From the NCBI GenBank assembly GCA_002110485.1, contig MOWL01000048.1, positions 186,001 to 250,000 on the forward strand: DNA of 64,000 nucleotides, written 5' to 3'. How positions within the stretch are numbered: the first letter of the stretch is position 1; every line of letters starts with the position of its first letter. Positions 25,297 through 35,966 of this stretch are shown here, piece by piece. The notes beneath the pieces were generated by a model. That model ran no database searches and was not told the origin of the DNA. It was given only the letters and a program-made list of their open reading frames with translations. The translations under genes and the position numbers were made by a program. The DNA comes from Emergomyces orientalis (taxonomy: Eukaryota > Ascomycota > Eurotiomycetes > Onygenales > Ajellomycetaceae).

Positions 25297-25811
25297 TTAA
25301 AAAAATATTAAAATAAAAATAAGAAGTACTGCACTCCGAATACGGCGCATACCGGACCGCAGACGATGCCCACAGTCTATTCTGTTGTTCTGATGCCAGT
25401 TCCTAGATTGTGATATATCGGCAAAAGATGATGAGCAGCAGGTCCCGACAAGCAATTTAAACTGTGCACTGTCACTTTCGACTACTTCCGATACGTTTAA
25501 GGTAGAAGTGGCACTTCCGGACTTGTTTTCGCCTAATCGCAAGGGGTAAAAATACCATTACATGAAGACTTCATCGGGAAATATGCAGGATCGAGGTGGA
25601 AAGCGAGAATAGCTCGGTTGTTACCTACATAGTAACTATTATTATACATGGCCGCTCTATCTATATAAGCAAGCAGAGGACCCGAGCTAAAAATCGCATT
25701 CGAGAGCCTACTTCCTTTGTCCCATAACTGCCACTGTTGATTATCGCCCCATTCAGGATATTGTTTGATTTGAATCCAGTCGTTTAAGAGGTTTGCCCCG
25801 TCGCCCGGCAA
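25297..25811 (-). pseudogene. Lectin-like (ricin-type beta-trefoil) gene fragment
   Basis: The minus-strand frame from 25811 reads LLNDWIQIKQYPEWGDNQQWQLWD, with the QxW-type NQQWQLW motif of ricin-B/beta-trefoil lectin repeats, then YYVGNNRAILAFHLDPAYFP. It stops at 25533. An overlapping frame (25542 downward) continues with ENKSGSATSTLNVSEVVESD and SAQFKLLVG, again protein-like, before degrading. A 29-bp gap between the two is too short for a normal intron, so a frameshift is likelier. No ATG-led signal peptide is evident upstream. Either a remnant or a gene with an unrecognised exon; the lectin assignment rests on one repeat. Confidence 0.4.
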
Positions 25812-25875
25812 ACGACTTACCGCTTACTTCTTACCTTTTTGAACAAACCCCCCTTTACGAATATCGTGCCTGAAC

Positions 25876-26328
25876 ATGATGTCATCACGTGCCACCGAAT
25901 CAAGGGATGGGAACCGACCAGACGTGGATATGAACGACGGCAATGTCGCCTGGGAGTCCCAAAGAGCAAAACCTATTAAAACGGCGACCGGTGTCGCTAA
26001 GGCTCTTGGTGAGACATCATCCATATTTTTGAGTCACCCGAGCAGCAGAATACTAAGCAAACATAAATACTTTTCAATAGAAAATCAACAAAAAGACAAA
26101 AGCGCACGGGAATCCCAGCCGAGCTGGGGTGCAACCGCCCGCGAACTGAACTTCGTACCAGGAGAGACAGACGAGATTCTCGAACGCTATAAGCGTATAG
26201 GGCAAGGACAGAAACAAGTGGCCAGCGGAGAGAGCGAGAGTGACTCAGATGAGAAAAAAGATCTGAAGTGGGACCTCAAGGCTTGTTTTCATGATGAAAA
26301 AGATCAAACCGTGGAGAACACACAGTAG
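25876..26328 (+). CDS. Hydrophilic hypothetical protein, possibly two exons
   Basis: Open from ATG 25876 to 26328 (150 codons). A 72-bp segment at 26009-26080 has all intron hallmarks (GTGAGA donor, ATACTAAGC branch, TTCAATAG acceptor). It is a multiple of three and stop-free, so the frame is open with or without splicing (126 or 150 aa). The protein is rich in Lys, Glu, Asp, Ser and Gln, with a charged tail (GESESDSDEKKDLKWDLK). I see no domain. It lies in a region of gene debris, so it may be real, recent or chance. The intron signals favour a true gene. Confidence 0.38.
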   Translation: MMSSRATESRDGNRPDVDMNDGNVAWESQRAKPIKTATGVAKALGETSSIFLSHPSSRILSKHKYFSIENQQKDKSARESQPSWGATARELNFVPGETDEILERYKRIGQGQKQVASGESESDSDEKKDLKWDLKACFHDEKDQTVENTQ

Positions 26329-27771
26329 AAGTGGCAGAATGCGGATCAAATTTCCTTATGAAATTGGTTCTGGACATGCGATTGCCTCAGTAATCAAGAT
26401 CATGAAATGGTTGGTTGATTAGAGGGGGAAAAGCTGAAATTAGCAGAATTACATCGATCTCTTCAACTTATTACGCCTTATTTCTCAGATACAAGTTTAC
26501 ACATTATTCATTGATGCTGCGACTAAATGAAGCACTCCCAGCACTTCTCTAGTTGTTAGAATTCCGGCTGGATTTCAGCTTTGATAATCAAATATTTAAC
26601 ACTGTAAAGCATTAAAATTTAAGTTCAATATCTAGAATATACTAAGTATAATAAATATAGAAATGTAGAGGAAGAGAGAGTAGGTCATGCAAGTAATGAA
26701 AGTAGGGAGGTTGATTATATTTAGGTATATGATACATAGTGTACCCTTAAGCAAAGGTACTATGTAAATATTCCATCGCCTGACTCAAAAATGGGTCTAG
26801 TACCACCTCCCTACCTCAGGAGTGTGTAGGCGCCGGGAGCGTTGCTTCACAGGGTTTAGCCCTCCCTGAATGAGTAAAGGGTCGAGGTTAACCCGGGGCC
26901 GCCATCTCTTGGCTCCAGCTGTCAGCATCGTATATCTTACCTCTCCGCTGAATATCAAATGGATATGGATATCTCTCCTACACGCACTCTGCTTTCCCTT
27001 ACCTTTTAATGCCCTTATCGTGCGAAAGCAGGCCAGCATGAATTCCCATGCGGACTTCGGGGGTTGACGATCCACAAGGATTTCCAACACTTGAACACTT
27101 CCACTTGAGCCGGAGAAGGTTTATCTGGAAGCTGTTGGATGCAAACGTGTTTCTTCTCGGCGTCATGCTGTTCCTTAAAATGATAAAGTGGACGCCAAGA
27201 AGTGCCCCTAAATGATCACTGCCGGTACACAATGCGCAGGATCACGCGCTTGGGTAATGGATGCAACCCTGTTCCTGTTCCGAAGTGCAGTCTCTTCACA
27301 GAGCAGTAGTTAACTACGCCTTGGCAGTTCCGTGACTCGCCATTCTAGCACAGATCATCCTTCGCTTCGCAACTCCCCGTTCTCCAAACCTACAGAAACA
27401 ACATTTTAAGCCCCATGTCTAGCTCAACGAAAACGGACTTCCCCGCGCGGAAACATTTTCCCGCTGCATGCCACCTGCCAGGATAGCAGATTAGCGCTTC
27501 AGAAGAACATAATGATTGGCTAGGGGACTTCCCCCCTGACGAGCTGATTGCGCTCGGGCGACGCATTTAGGCGCCTGTGCCGTCGTGATATGCCCGCCAC
27601 CGAATTTCTCATGTTAGAAATATTTGCCTACCCCTGCTGGACAGATTTGGAAAAGGGGGAGTGTCTTCCCTGATCATACCTCTCTCCCCTTCTGTCTGCC
27701 CCAGGTGAATATATCTCAGTGGTCCTGCAATCCCAACACCTTATTTTCTACCAAAGCTCTGCTTAAACAAA
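26329..27771. other. Intergenic region upstream of the GIY-YIG gene
   Basis: AT-rich first half (26440-26790) with no ORF, then mixed composition. ORFs at 26797-27090 (-) and 26999-27232 (-) overlap and have no domain. The promoter of the gene at 27772 lies in the right part; no clear TATA box. Confidence 0.45.
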
Positions 27772-29031
27772 ATGGCGCGGAAGTCGACTGGCGACTCAAA
27801 TGCTCTGCCGCCCTTGGACAAAGCCCCAGGAACTCCCCGGAATCGAACGCCGCGCAGAAAAGAGACTGATCCCGACTACTGTGATCCATCTTACCTGAGG
27901 AGCCCAAGCTCCCTTCCTCAAACTCCATCTCGGTCTGTCAGCAGGGAGAAATCTCCAGACGGCTCGGCGGCGAGGTTCACTCCAAGGAGGAGCCCGCGAA
28001 TTGCAGCATTACCGCAACCCAATTATGCACCTGAGGATGACTCTTCAGAGGATGATTTGCTTGATTCAAAATCTTCACAGTCTGAAAATTCCTCGGGAGA
28101 TGGAGATGAAGATTCCATAGCGGGAAGACTACGCCGGGTTAAAATCTTTCACGACCTGCTCTCTCCGCCCACTAGCAACCGAAGAGCTCGATCCGCTGAT
28201 AGAGCCCCGAGGAAGCCGGGGCTCACAGCCTCTTCTGATGTTCTCCGGCCACGAAGTTCTGCTGGGCGACAACAAAGTTCGACCGATAATTATGGGGAAG
28301 TTGATCGTCGGAAACGCCGAACCCGCTCACTTGGGAGTAAAAAGCAGCCTTTTACACCCTATACCAGAGAGAAAACCATCACTGATATTAATTTGGATGT
28401 CCTGAAGGAGCTCAGCAGGCGGCTTGACAAACCAGATGAGTTAGGACATGTATACATGCACGAACATATAAGTCTCGGATACTTCAAAGTCGGCTCGACC
28501 AAAGATCACGGAGAGAGGGTTACGCAGCACCAGAAATGTGGTTTTGAAACTAAAGAGCGTGCTCCAGGTCCGCTTCCTGTGCGAGGATTTATTTGTCTTG
28601 AACATCTTCTCCAATGTGAACTCGCGAACCATAGACGCAGGTTTGAATGCGGTAGCTGCATTGGAACTCATGGAAGGCCAGTGACACACGGAGAGATGTA
28701 TGAAATTACCTGGGAAGAACTCGAGACGGTTGTCACGCGATGGTACAAGTGGTTGAAAGAAACAGACCCCTACGACGAAGGAGGAAAACTCCACCCGTTC
28801 TGGTTCCACAAAGCGCACGAAGTCATGGACTCTGATCAACCATATAGTCGCACTGCGAGGGCTGCGCCTGCCGGCAAAGGGCAAGGAGAGGTCGACAGAC
28901 CAGTGGAGGTTTGGGCTATGTTCACCAGATTGCGCGTTAATCAGTCGGAGATTGATGCATTCAAGCCGCTCTCTTGTTACCTTTGTACGAAATATGTTAA
29001 TGGGAAATGGCCGCATCGTTCCAAATATTGA
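27772..29031 (+). CDS. T5orf172 / GIY-YIG domain protein (Mug113-like)
   Basis: Single exon, 419 aa. Residues 1-210 are disordered, Ser/Pro/Arg-rich, with repeated SP motifs (RTPRRKE, FTPRRSPRIA). From about 224 to 330 lies a T5orf172 (DUF1766) domain of the GIY-YIG nuclease superfamily: GHVYMHEHISLGYFKVGST, then HLLQCELANHRRRFEC, HGRPVTHGEMYEITWEELE and TRWYKWL. The GHVY and KVGST pair corresponds to the GIY..YIG core. The same domain occurs in fission-yeast Mug113 and in many expanded fungal families. The C-terminal 90 residues are poorly conserved and end with a CYLC motif. Substrate and role are unknown. ATG 27772 is the first in frame. Confidence 0.85.
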   Translation: MARKSTGDSNALPPLDKAPGTPRNRTPRRKETDPDYCDPSYLRSPSSLPQTPSRSVSREKSPDGSAARFTPRRSPRIAALPQPNYAPEDDSSEDDLLDSKSSQSENSSGDGDEDSIAGRLRRVKIFHDLLSPPTSNRRARSADRAPRKPGLTASSDVLRPRSSAGRQQSSTDNYGEVDRRKRRTRSLGSKKQPFTPYTREKTITDINLDVLKELSRRLDKPDELGHVYMHEHISLGYFKVGSTKDHGERVTQHQKCGFETKERAPGPLPVRGFICLEHLLQCELANHRRRFECGSCIGTHGRPVTHGEMYEITWEELETVVTRWYKWLKETDPYDEGGKLHPFWFHKAHEVMDSDQPYSRTARAAPAGKGQGEVDRPVEVWAMFTRLRVNQSEIDAFKPLSCYLCTKYVNGKWPHRSKY

Positions 29032-29396
29032 AATAAACGTAGCTGTCGCAGGGAAATGGAGTTGTTAATTCTTCACGGTTCACTGCATCCAATTTTATTT
29101 AACTTTTTGAAATGAGTGGAATCTTACATTATATTGGTTATACCCCCATCACTGAAACTGAATATTCATTTTTAAGTTATCACTTCATTTTCTTGTCTAG
29201 GGGCTCGGATTGTTTTCACATTAGAGGATCTGAGTGTTTCTCAATGATCTTGTTCTTGAGTGAGCAGGGGAAAGCAGCGCAGGCTGAAGCACTAATTCGG
29301 AATCGGATTAGTTCTAGCGTGGTAAAAACTAAGTCGTCAATCTCGGCTAAGGTATAACCCTCATGCAAAATCAGCTTCATCACCAAACCTTGCAAG
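29032..29396. other. Short intergenic region between GIY-YIG and PLP-enzyme genes
   Basis: About 365 bp. The ORF at 29112-29357 is hydrophobic and featureless. Holds the terminator of the gene on the left and the promoter of the co-oriented gene on the right. Confidence 0.4.
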
Positions 29397-30770
29397 ATGT
29401 CTGCTTATCGCCGACAAATCTACTACAATCCAGCAATCGGGCAAAACGTGGGAGCTAAGACTTCCGATTCTGCTTTGAAATTCCATCAATGCCTACCCCA
29501 CTATAGCCGAACCCCTCTGATTCCTCTCAAAGATCTTGCTCAGGAGCTGGGCATTGCTGGCATTTATGTCAAAGATGAAGGCGATCGCTTGCGTCTTCCA
29601 TCTTTCAAAATTTTAGGCGCATCATGGGGAACATTTCGAGCAATTGTGGCAAAGACTAATCTTACCCTTGAGGCTAGCCTTTCGGACCTTTCAAATGCAG
29701 CTAGGGAGCAGTCGATTACACTTTACGCAGCCACTGACGGAAATCATGGAAGAGCTGTTGCATTCATGGCAAAATTACTACAGATTCAGGCGAAGATTTA
29801 CGTACCTAAATTATTAGATGAAGCTACAAAAATGCTGATATCGAATGAGGGAGCCACGGTGGTTGTAACTTCTGATACATATGACGAGGCGGTTCAACTG
29901 GCTTCAAAGGCGGCCAATTCTGTGGCTGGCGGTCTTCTCATCCAAGATACTGCTTTTGAAGGTTACGAAGAAATTCCTTTGTGGATCATAGAGGGGTACT
30001 CTACTATGCTTTACGAAATCGATTACCAGCTCGTGGACGAAAATGTCAAACCAACAATCATTGTCACCCCTGTTGGTGTCGGGTCTCTTGCACAAGCCGT
30101 TGTTTCTCATTTCAAAACACCCGGCCATCAGAATACCGTAATGACTGTTGAGCCTGACACAGCGGCCTGCCTACACAAAAGCCTGAGGTCGGGCAAATGT
30201 GTTCCTCTGAATACATCGCGTACGATTATGAATGGATTAGACTGTGGCACTGTTTCTTCGATTGCTTGGCCAATCCTGCAGGCTGGTGTCGATATTAGTG
30301 TGACCGTGTCCGATTTCGAAGCACATCAAGCGGTTCGGTATTTGGAATCGCAGAATGTACGAGCTGGGCCTTGTGGCGCAGCTGGCGTAGCTGCTCTCCG
30401 TCGCTTGTCCAGTTTTCGACCACTCGACCCATCTACGGTTGTTATTCTTTTATGTACTGAAGGGCCACGGTCATATCCAACTCCTTTTGATGTATCTCTT
30501 GAAAACCCTGTTTCCCTCTCGCAATTACTACACGAGATTCAATCGCCCCATCCATTCTTTCATACTACTCCTGGGGTTGAAAATACAAAACTTGAGGATT
30601 ATATTTCAGCATGGCTGGAACATCGGGATCTGGACAGGCATCAACTCTGTAGGATCCCCAGTTTGAGCCTTGAGAATGATAGACTGGCGAGCGTTGCAAT
30701 GTCTATGCTTTCCCTTCTTCCTCCCAGAGCTCTGGACCCAGTTCCACCTGTCAGAATAGATCAGCAATAA
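29397..30770 (+). CDS. PLP-dependent fold-II enzyme, diaminopropionate ammonia-lyase-like
   Basis: Single exon, 457 aa, tryptophan-synthase-beta (fold type II) family. The PLP Schiff-base lysine is K71 in RLPSFKILGAS; TDGNHGRA (113-120) binds the substrate carboxylate; PVGVGS (225-230) is the phosphate-binding loop. The KDEGDRLRLPSFK signature and C-terminal TEGP match diaminopropionate ammonia-lyase and related enzymes that convert 2,3-diaminopropionate to pyruvate and ammonia, though substrate cannot be assigned. After about residue 385 the protein has a tail (YISAWLEHRDLDRHQL) that resembles the beginning of an M20 peptidase domain, which I recall being fused to this enzyme in other fungi; here it ends after about 60 residues. 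Confidence 0.85.
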   Translation: MSAYRRQIYYNPAIGQNVGAKTSDSALKFHQCLPHYSRTPLIPLKDLAQELGIAGIYVKDEGDRLRLPSFKILGASWGTFRAIVAKTNLTLEASLSDLSNAAREQSITLYAATDGNHGRAVAFMAKLLQIQAKIYVPKLLDEATKMLISNEGATVVVTSDTYDEAVQLASKAANSVAGGLLIQDTAFEGYEEIPLWIIEGYSTMLYEIDYQLVDENVKPTIIVTPVGVGSLAQAVVSHFKTPGHQNTVMTVEPDTAACLHKSLRSGKCVPLNTSRTIMNGLDCGTVSSIAWPILQAGVDISVTVSDFEAHQAVRYLESQNVRAGPCGAAGVAALRRLSSFRPLDPSTVVILLCTEGPRSYPTPFDVSLENPVSLSQLLHEIQSPHPFFHTTPGVENTKLEDYISAWLEHRDLDRHQLCRIPSLSLENDRLASVAMSMLSLLPPRALDPVPPVRIDQQ

Positions 30771-33700
30771 TCGTTTTTATTTTTAAGTTTAGAAGTTTTA
30801 TTTTCGTCTCCTAAACATGTGGAATGCTATAGCTGCGGAAGGGAAGATACTCAGTGAGAAGCCTGGTTGGAACACCACATTCCCCGGACGCTTAGAAAGT
30901 TTTTAACAAACAATAGGAGACGGTTATGTGCATGTAGCATAGCATGAAGAGCTGGATTGCCCTGCAAAACCTTTTGGGAACAGAGTAGCTACTCCTAGCC
31001 ATGGGTACGTGGAATATGCACGTCAATGGGGGAATGGTTTAATTGAAGTAAAAATTATACGACTTCTGAATTACATCTAGTTACATATTCTCCCTTCGAG
31101 TTGATCAGATCTCCTCGGCCCTTTCATTACAATTCCACGAACAATTCTTAACAAAATAATAATCAAACCACCACAGCCCCCCATGAAAATTGAGAAACCA
31201 TACCCGCCTTTTAAACAACTCACCTAAAACAAGATCGATGACCAATCTGCGGGCCTTTCAGTGGCCCATGCTTTCAATCCTCCATAATCTGCAAGGTGAC
31301 CATATAATAACGGCATTGGATAATTTTTACATCATCCTTTAATGTAGACTAATAGGAAAGAATACATGCCTTGAACCTTCAAGGTCTCTTTCCCCTACAC
31401 TCACCCAGATCGTTTGATAGTAGAGAAAGGTCAGTGGTTACCTGATAAATGGTGCCTGTGGCATATTCCCTGCAAGGTACTGTACATTTTGAATGAAATA
31501 ACGGCTCGAGGGGTAAAAGCTGGGTAATCAGGAGGGGTTGAAATTTGGAAAAGAGATATATACAAAGAGTACAAGGAGAAATCGTTAAACGGGTTCGGAG
31601 TTATATTCTTAGAGAAACTTGGAAAAGGCGCTAGAGAGCCTTTTCTTTTCCTCCAGGACTTGCTTCCTCCGCTTGGTTTTAAGCAAGTCGAAAATAGGCA
31701 GACTATGTTTAATCCGTTACTATAATAGAGAATAACGGGTGAATACTTCAACAATTATGCCTCATCATCTGTAATTTCCTATATTGGTTTTTAATATAAA
31801 TTTCAAATTATGATATTGGATGCCTGAACAAGGGGGGAATTGCATATGTACAGTACATGATAAAAGAGGTCAGATTCAACATATCACATTAGGTAAAATA
31901 TGAAACGAAACCTTGAGATGTGTATCACCTAAGCTCTAACCTTATTGGTGAGTTGGAAATTATTACAGCCTTTGAATTCTTAGATAGAGCATAGTAACAA
32001 CAGTGTGGAGTCAAAACTAGAGGATCAATGAGTAGGAATGGGCATCATTTGTTTGCATTTTTGTGGGCTCTCAAGGATCCAGAATAGATTGGTATCTGCA
32101 ACGGTTGTCAAAATCTAAAGTCCGGGGTATGATCCTTGCCATTAATAGGGAATATAATTTCAAAATGTACAGCCTGTGCAATATCAGGGATTGCACGGAA
32201 GGAAGATATTATCTGGTAAATCCAATGTGCAGAGAGTTCTGGGACCGCGACCAGTTCTCACCCCACGCCAGACGTGGGATTTGAAACAGAAGGACTGAAT
32301 AAAATTTTTGAATATCATTAAAACTACAACTTCATTTTACCATGTTGTATTTTACATTGGAAAAGACGTTTTCCATTGAGAGAGAAGAAACGATACAATA
32401 TTTCTCAGGTCAGGGCGTTGTTTAGTAGAGACTGGGTGACGGTTTTATTTTTATGACGACTCAAAAAACCCTGAGTGCTGAGGGGTTAACAGTACACTTT
32501 TACTATTAATTAATTGGCCAGATATAATTTACGAAAGGCTCATTGAATGCAGAGGATGTTGATATTGAAAATAATTGCAGCGTTCTGTGTTACTGTACAC
32601 ACTTTGTAGACTAGTAAGTTACGTAGATCAAACGAGATCAGATAAGATAAGGATGCATCTGTGTGAAGTACTGTAACAAGTTATGCACGGCGTACGCCAC
32701 TGGGTCATAAACTACTACCTTCAGAACTAGAGCGTCAAGAAAAAGGACTCTTAGAAGCTTGGAGCAATGTAATTGCTCCAATATTTGAGATTCACGCAAC
32801 ACCTGGGTTTACATCCCCGTTTTCTCTCAAACCGCACTGAAACCACGTATTTGGCCGCTTTGGTAGCAGTATTGGCGTGCATCAACAAAGTCCAATTAGG
32901 GCTAACTACCTGAAAAGGAATTTCTAGTTTAGTTAGGCTTAGTCCCACCAAACCTTTACCTCACGTCCAATATTGCCCAAACAGCTCGGGTTTCATGCTG
33001 CATGAACTTTTGCTCCATGCGAGCGTTTTTTCTTGAGCAAGAATTTCGACCCCTGCCCATTTAGGTGTCGAAGTATCTTCTCAGACCAACTGAGGGCCCG
33101 CCCTGGCTTTCACCATTCCCAATATGTCGATTATGGCTGGTTTCCATTGCCATCCACCTTGCCCATTCTGGCTGGCTTTTATCCCGATACTTGGATTCGC
33201 CCCCTGATGATATTTCCATACCATATCTTCTCATGGTATATTTGAAATTATTGCTAGCTTATTGAGAACAAGCCGCCTATAGCCAGGGCTTTTCGCGCTG
33301 TGGCTTATAACTACTCCCACTTCAGCGGGACCATTCCAAATTCTACTGTTTTGCCCCCAGAAAACTGATGCTGAAACTGTGGATGCTTGACAAATTTCAT
33401 TAATGACGAGGCCCAAGACCTCCACAACCTCCAAAATCCCTGATATTTTGCCATGTATGTGTAGTGACGCTTGAATACTAGAAAGAAGCCATCATAATCT
33501 TCTAGCGATCATTCTGTTTGCTTCTTTGCTCTGTTGTTTCCGACTTCTATCTACCATGATCAGGCAACGCTCGATTCCTCCTGAAGTGTGTTCAATGACA
33601 GACTGCCAAGATTTGAAGCCACTATCATGGACCGACTCTGGTAGTCTCAACTCCTGCTACTGCGGTATCCTTTCCACCTAAGGTCACTCCCTTCTCCTCT

Positions 33701-33845
33701 ACCCTTTGCTCGTTATCCATTTTGTTCCTCTTTGTTCTTTACCCTCGTTCGTTTTTCAGTTACCACAACTAGATACCACCGTACCATCCATTTGATTTTC
33801 ATTACTTTCTCCAACGGTCCCAGGCTGGGGGATCGGTCCTTTGGC
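30771..33845. other. Long AT-rich intergenic region
   Basis: About 3 kb without a supported gene. Candidate ORFs (31431-31754 -, 32063-32284, 32751-32951 -, 33033-33245, 33231-33434 -) are short and overlap. The right end (33480-33845) is pyrimidine-rich and is likely the promoter and leader of the membrane-protein gene. It has a short upstream ATG near 33557. Confidence 0.45.
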
Positions 33846-35966
33846 ATGGGTCAGCCAGTATACTTTGGAGAGGAACTACATCGATTTGGAAATGGGTTCA
33901 ATGATGGGTTTGGAAACGCGATGAACCCATTCAACAATGGAACTGAGTCCGGCAGAGGGCCAGGAAGAAGCAACGTTGCGGCGAATAATTTAGTCACTCG
34001 CATTTTCTTGAAATTCAACCTTCAAAACCGCTACTCTATCATCATTACGGCGTCATTCAGCGTAGCTGCTTCGACTCTCGTCATTCTGAGCATTATGTAT
34101 GATAGCTGGCAGTCGTCAAGGAGAGCCTATCGACCACATATGAGGTTGGAAACACTGAACTTCACCCCCTTCCTTCCGACTGATTATACTTATGCGCTCT
34201 CTTTAGGAGACGATTCAATCTTTTACGTCACGTCCCTCCTGCCCATATCCTTCCTCTGGTACTTTCATCAGCATCGATTTTACAAAGCTCGATATTGATA
34301 GGCATTCAGAGCACCGGGCTCGAAGAGCTATTTGCCGATGGATGTTTGGCTTCTTCACAAATTACGTGGGCAGGTAACTAACTATTGTTATTCTGGAATG
34401 GTCTTCAAGCACGACTAATTTCTTCTTTTAGCTGCGTGGATTGTCGGCTACGTCGTGTTAACTTTTACTTCGGACGCAGTATACCGGAGTTTTAGGCCGC
34501 CTCGACTTGCGACTAAAGGGCGATGGAATTCACTGGTTTGCTGGGCGATTGTGACCATTATGCTGCTCTTGACATGGATTCCTTCCAAAATCAGGGAGAG
34601 GAAAAGAGACAGGTGCTTGGCAACTTTATTACAATGGGCCGCGTGCTGGTCCGATATCGGTCTGGGGTTGACAATGAGTCTGATCGTTTTCTTCGTTGCA
34701 AACGGTGTCATTTTGTCAATAAGACTGAGGAGGACTGCAAAGCTTGACGCTCACGATAGGATTACTATAAGTAGTATTGTTTATTATCTGACTGGCACGG
34801 CTTTTGTCTTTGTGAGTTCGCTAAATATTTCGTTCCCGATCTTATACCTTTTACTTTATTTAGCTAACAACCTAAAGGCCCTGGTCCTTCCTTTCTGGGT
34901 TCAGAGCACATTTTTACGCAGCGCGAGCAACTCTTCACTGTTGATGGGATCTATAGCCTTGAATTTATTTGGCATCGTATATGCCTTTATTTACCTTCTC
35001 TTACGTGCGAATGGAGGGAACATGATGATCCGTCCAGGGGCCTCAGCATGGTCAAAGGAACGTTTAAAAGGACCTGATTCCCCGGAGCTTGCTCTAGCGA
35101 AACAGATCACTCAGCCTATTATTGCCGAGAAACACAGAAAGTTATATTCCGAAAAGGAAGATCATCTTTCTGGCGATGAGTATGACCTCAAAGAAGAAAG
35201 GTTAATGACAACGAGGAGTACTAAGCCGGCACCATGCAGCCCAATCTCTACACCACGTCCGCTTGTCTTACATTCCCGAAAACCGTCTAGCTATTCTCTT
35301 TTCCCCGCCAGAGACTCCTCCCGCAACACAAGACGATTTATTTTGCACTTCAATAATAGCCGTGAAGATATGCTAGCTCCACCTCGAACATCCTATGCCC
35401 GCCATCGGCGCTTCTCCTCCGAAATTAGTGCAGCCACAGTGCAAATTGGCCTTCGGCTTAGCAATATTGCAATGCCCGCCCACATTCAAAACCGCAACTC
35501 GTCAACAACGAGTTTAGGTCTTTCTCCCATCCAGACAGAAACACCTCTTTATTCGTCGTCCGCCGAAAACCGCATTCCCATAGCCGCAAGGTTCTATGGC
35601 TCACGGCTGGAGCTCAAGCCCTCGGCTGAGTTGCTAACCGCAACCTCTGTTAATCATAATGGTGGTTATGTTGGTAGAATATCACCCTTAAGCCAAAACC
35701 CACCGGGATCAGAAATTAGCCCTCCGAGGCATCGTCGATGGAGCCCTCTAACGAAAACCCGGGGAGATCCAACCCATAAGGAAACCATCTTTCCACGTGC
35801 CCCACTCTTGGTCCCTAATGTCAAGGCTCATATTCCGAATGAACCGTCTCCTTTAGCCCAGTCCGCCTTAGTATTCCCTCCTCCATCAAAATCTTCATGG
35901 CCACTTCCCGACCGATTATCCGTCCTACCAAATAAAACCTTCAAACCACCCGCTCATTGGATTTAA
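33846..35966 (+). CDS. Polytopic membrane protein, fungal GPCR-like, with long cytoplasmic tail
   Basis: Four exons (33846-34144, 34207-34373, 34432-34811, 34878-35966) give 644 aa. Start at ATG 33846 (MGQPVYFGEELHRFG). First membrane segment is about 63-88 (YSIIITASFSVAASTLVILS). Splicing exon 1 to 2 produces RRRFNLLRHVPPAHILPLVL and IGIQSTGLEELFADGC. Exon 3 has WIVGYVVLTFTSDAVYRSFR and further helices. Exon 4 begins ALVLPFWVQSTFLRS. About seven hydrophobic segments then a 330-residue Ser/Pro/Arg-rich tail. The pattern (IQSTGL, ..W..AW.., ALVLPFWVQ) matches a group of fungal seven-helix proteins annotated as GPCR-like. The third intron (66 bp) is stop-free and in frame; conserved VF-ALVLPFWVQ supports removing it. 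The first donor (GTTGGA) is weak. Ligand unknown. Confidence 0.75.

Noticed and set aside
28441..29016. 191-codon minus-strand ORF
   Set aside because: Antisense shadow of the T5orf172 gene; the plus-strand frame has the domain and a better start.
27772..30770. T5orf172 protein and PLP enzyme as a functional pair
   Set aside because: Same strand and adjacent, but no shared motif or known link. Fungal neighbours often have no relation.
32689..32702. 14-bp match (CGGCGTACGCCACT) to the interior of the MITE at about 3690
   Set aside because: Several 14-mers are expected to recur by chance in 64 kb. No TIR or wider similarity surrounds it.
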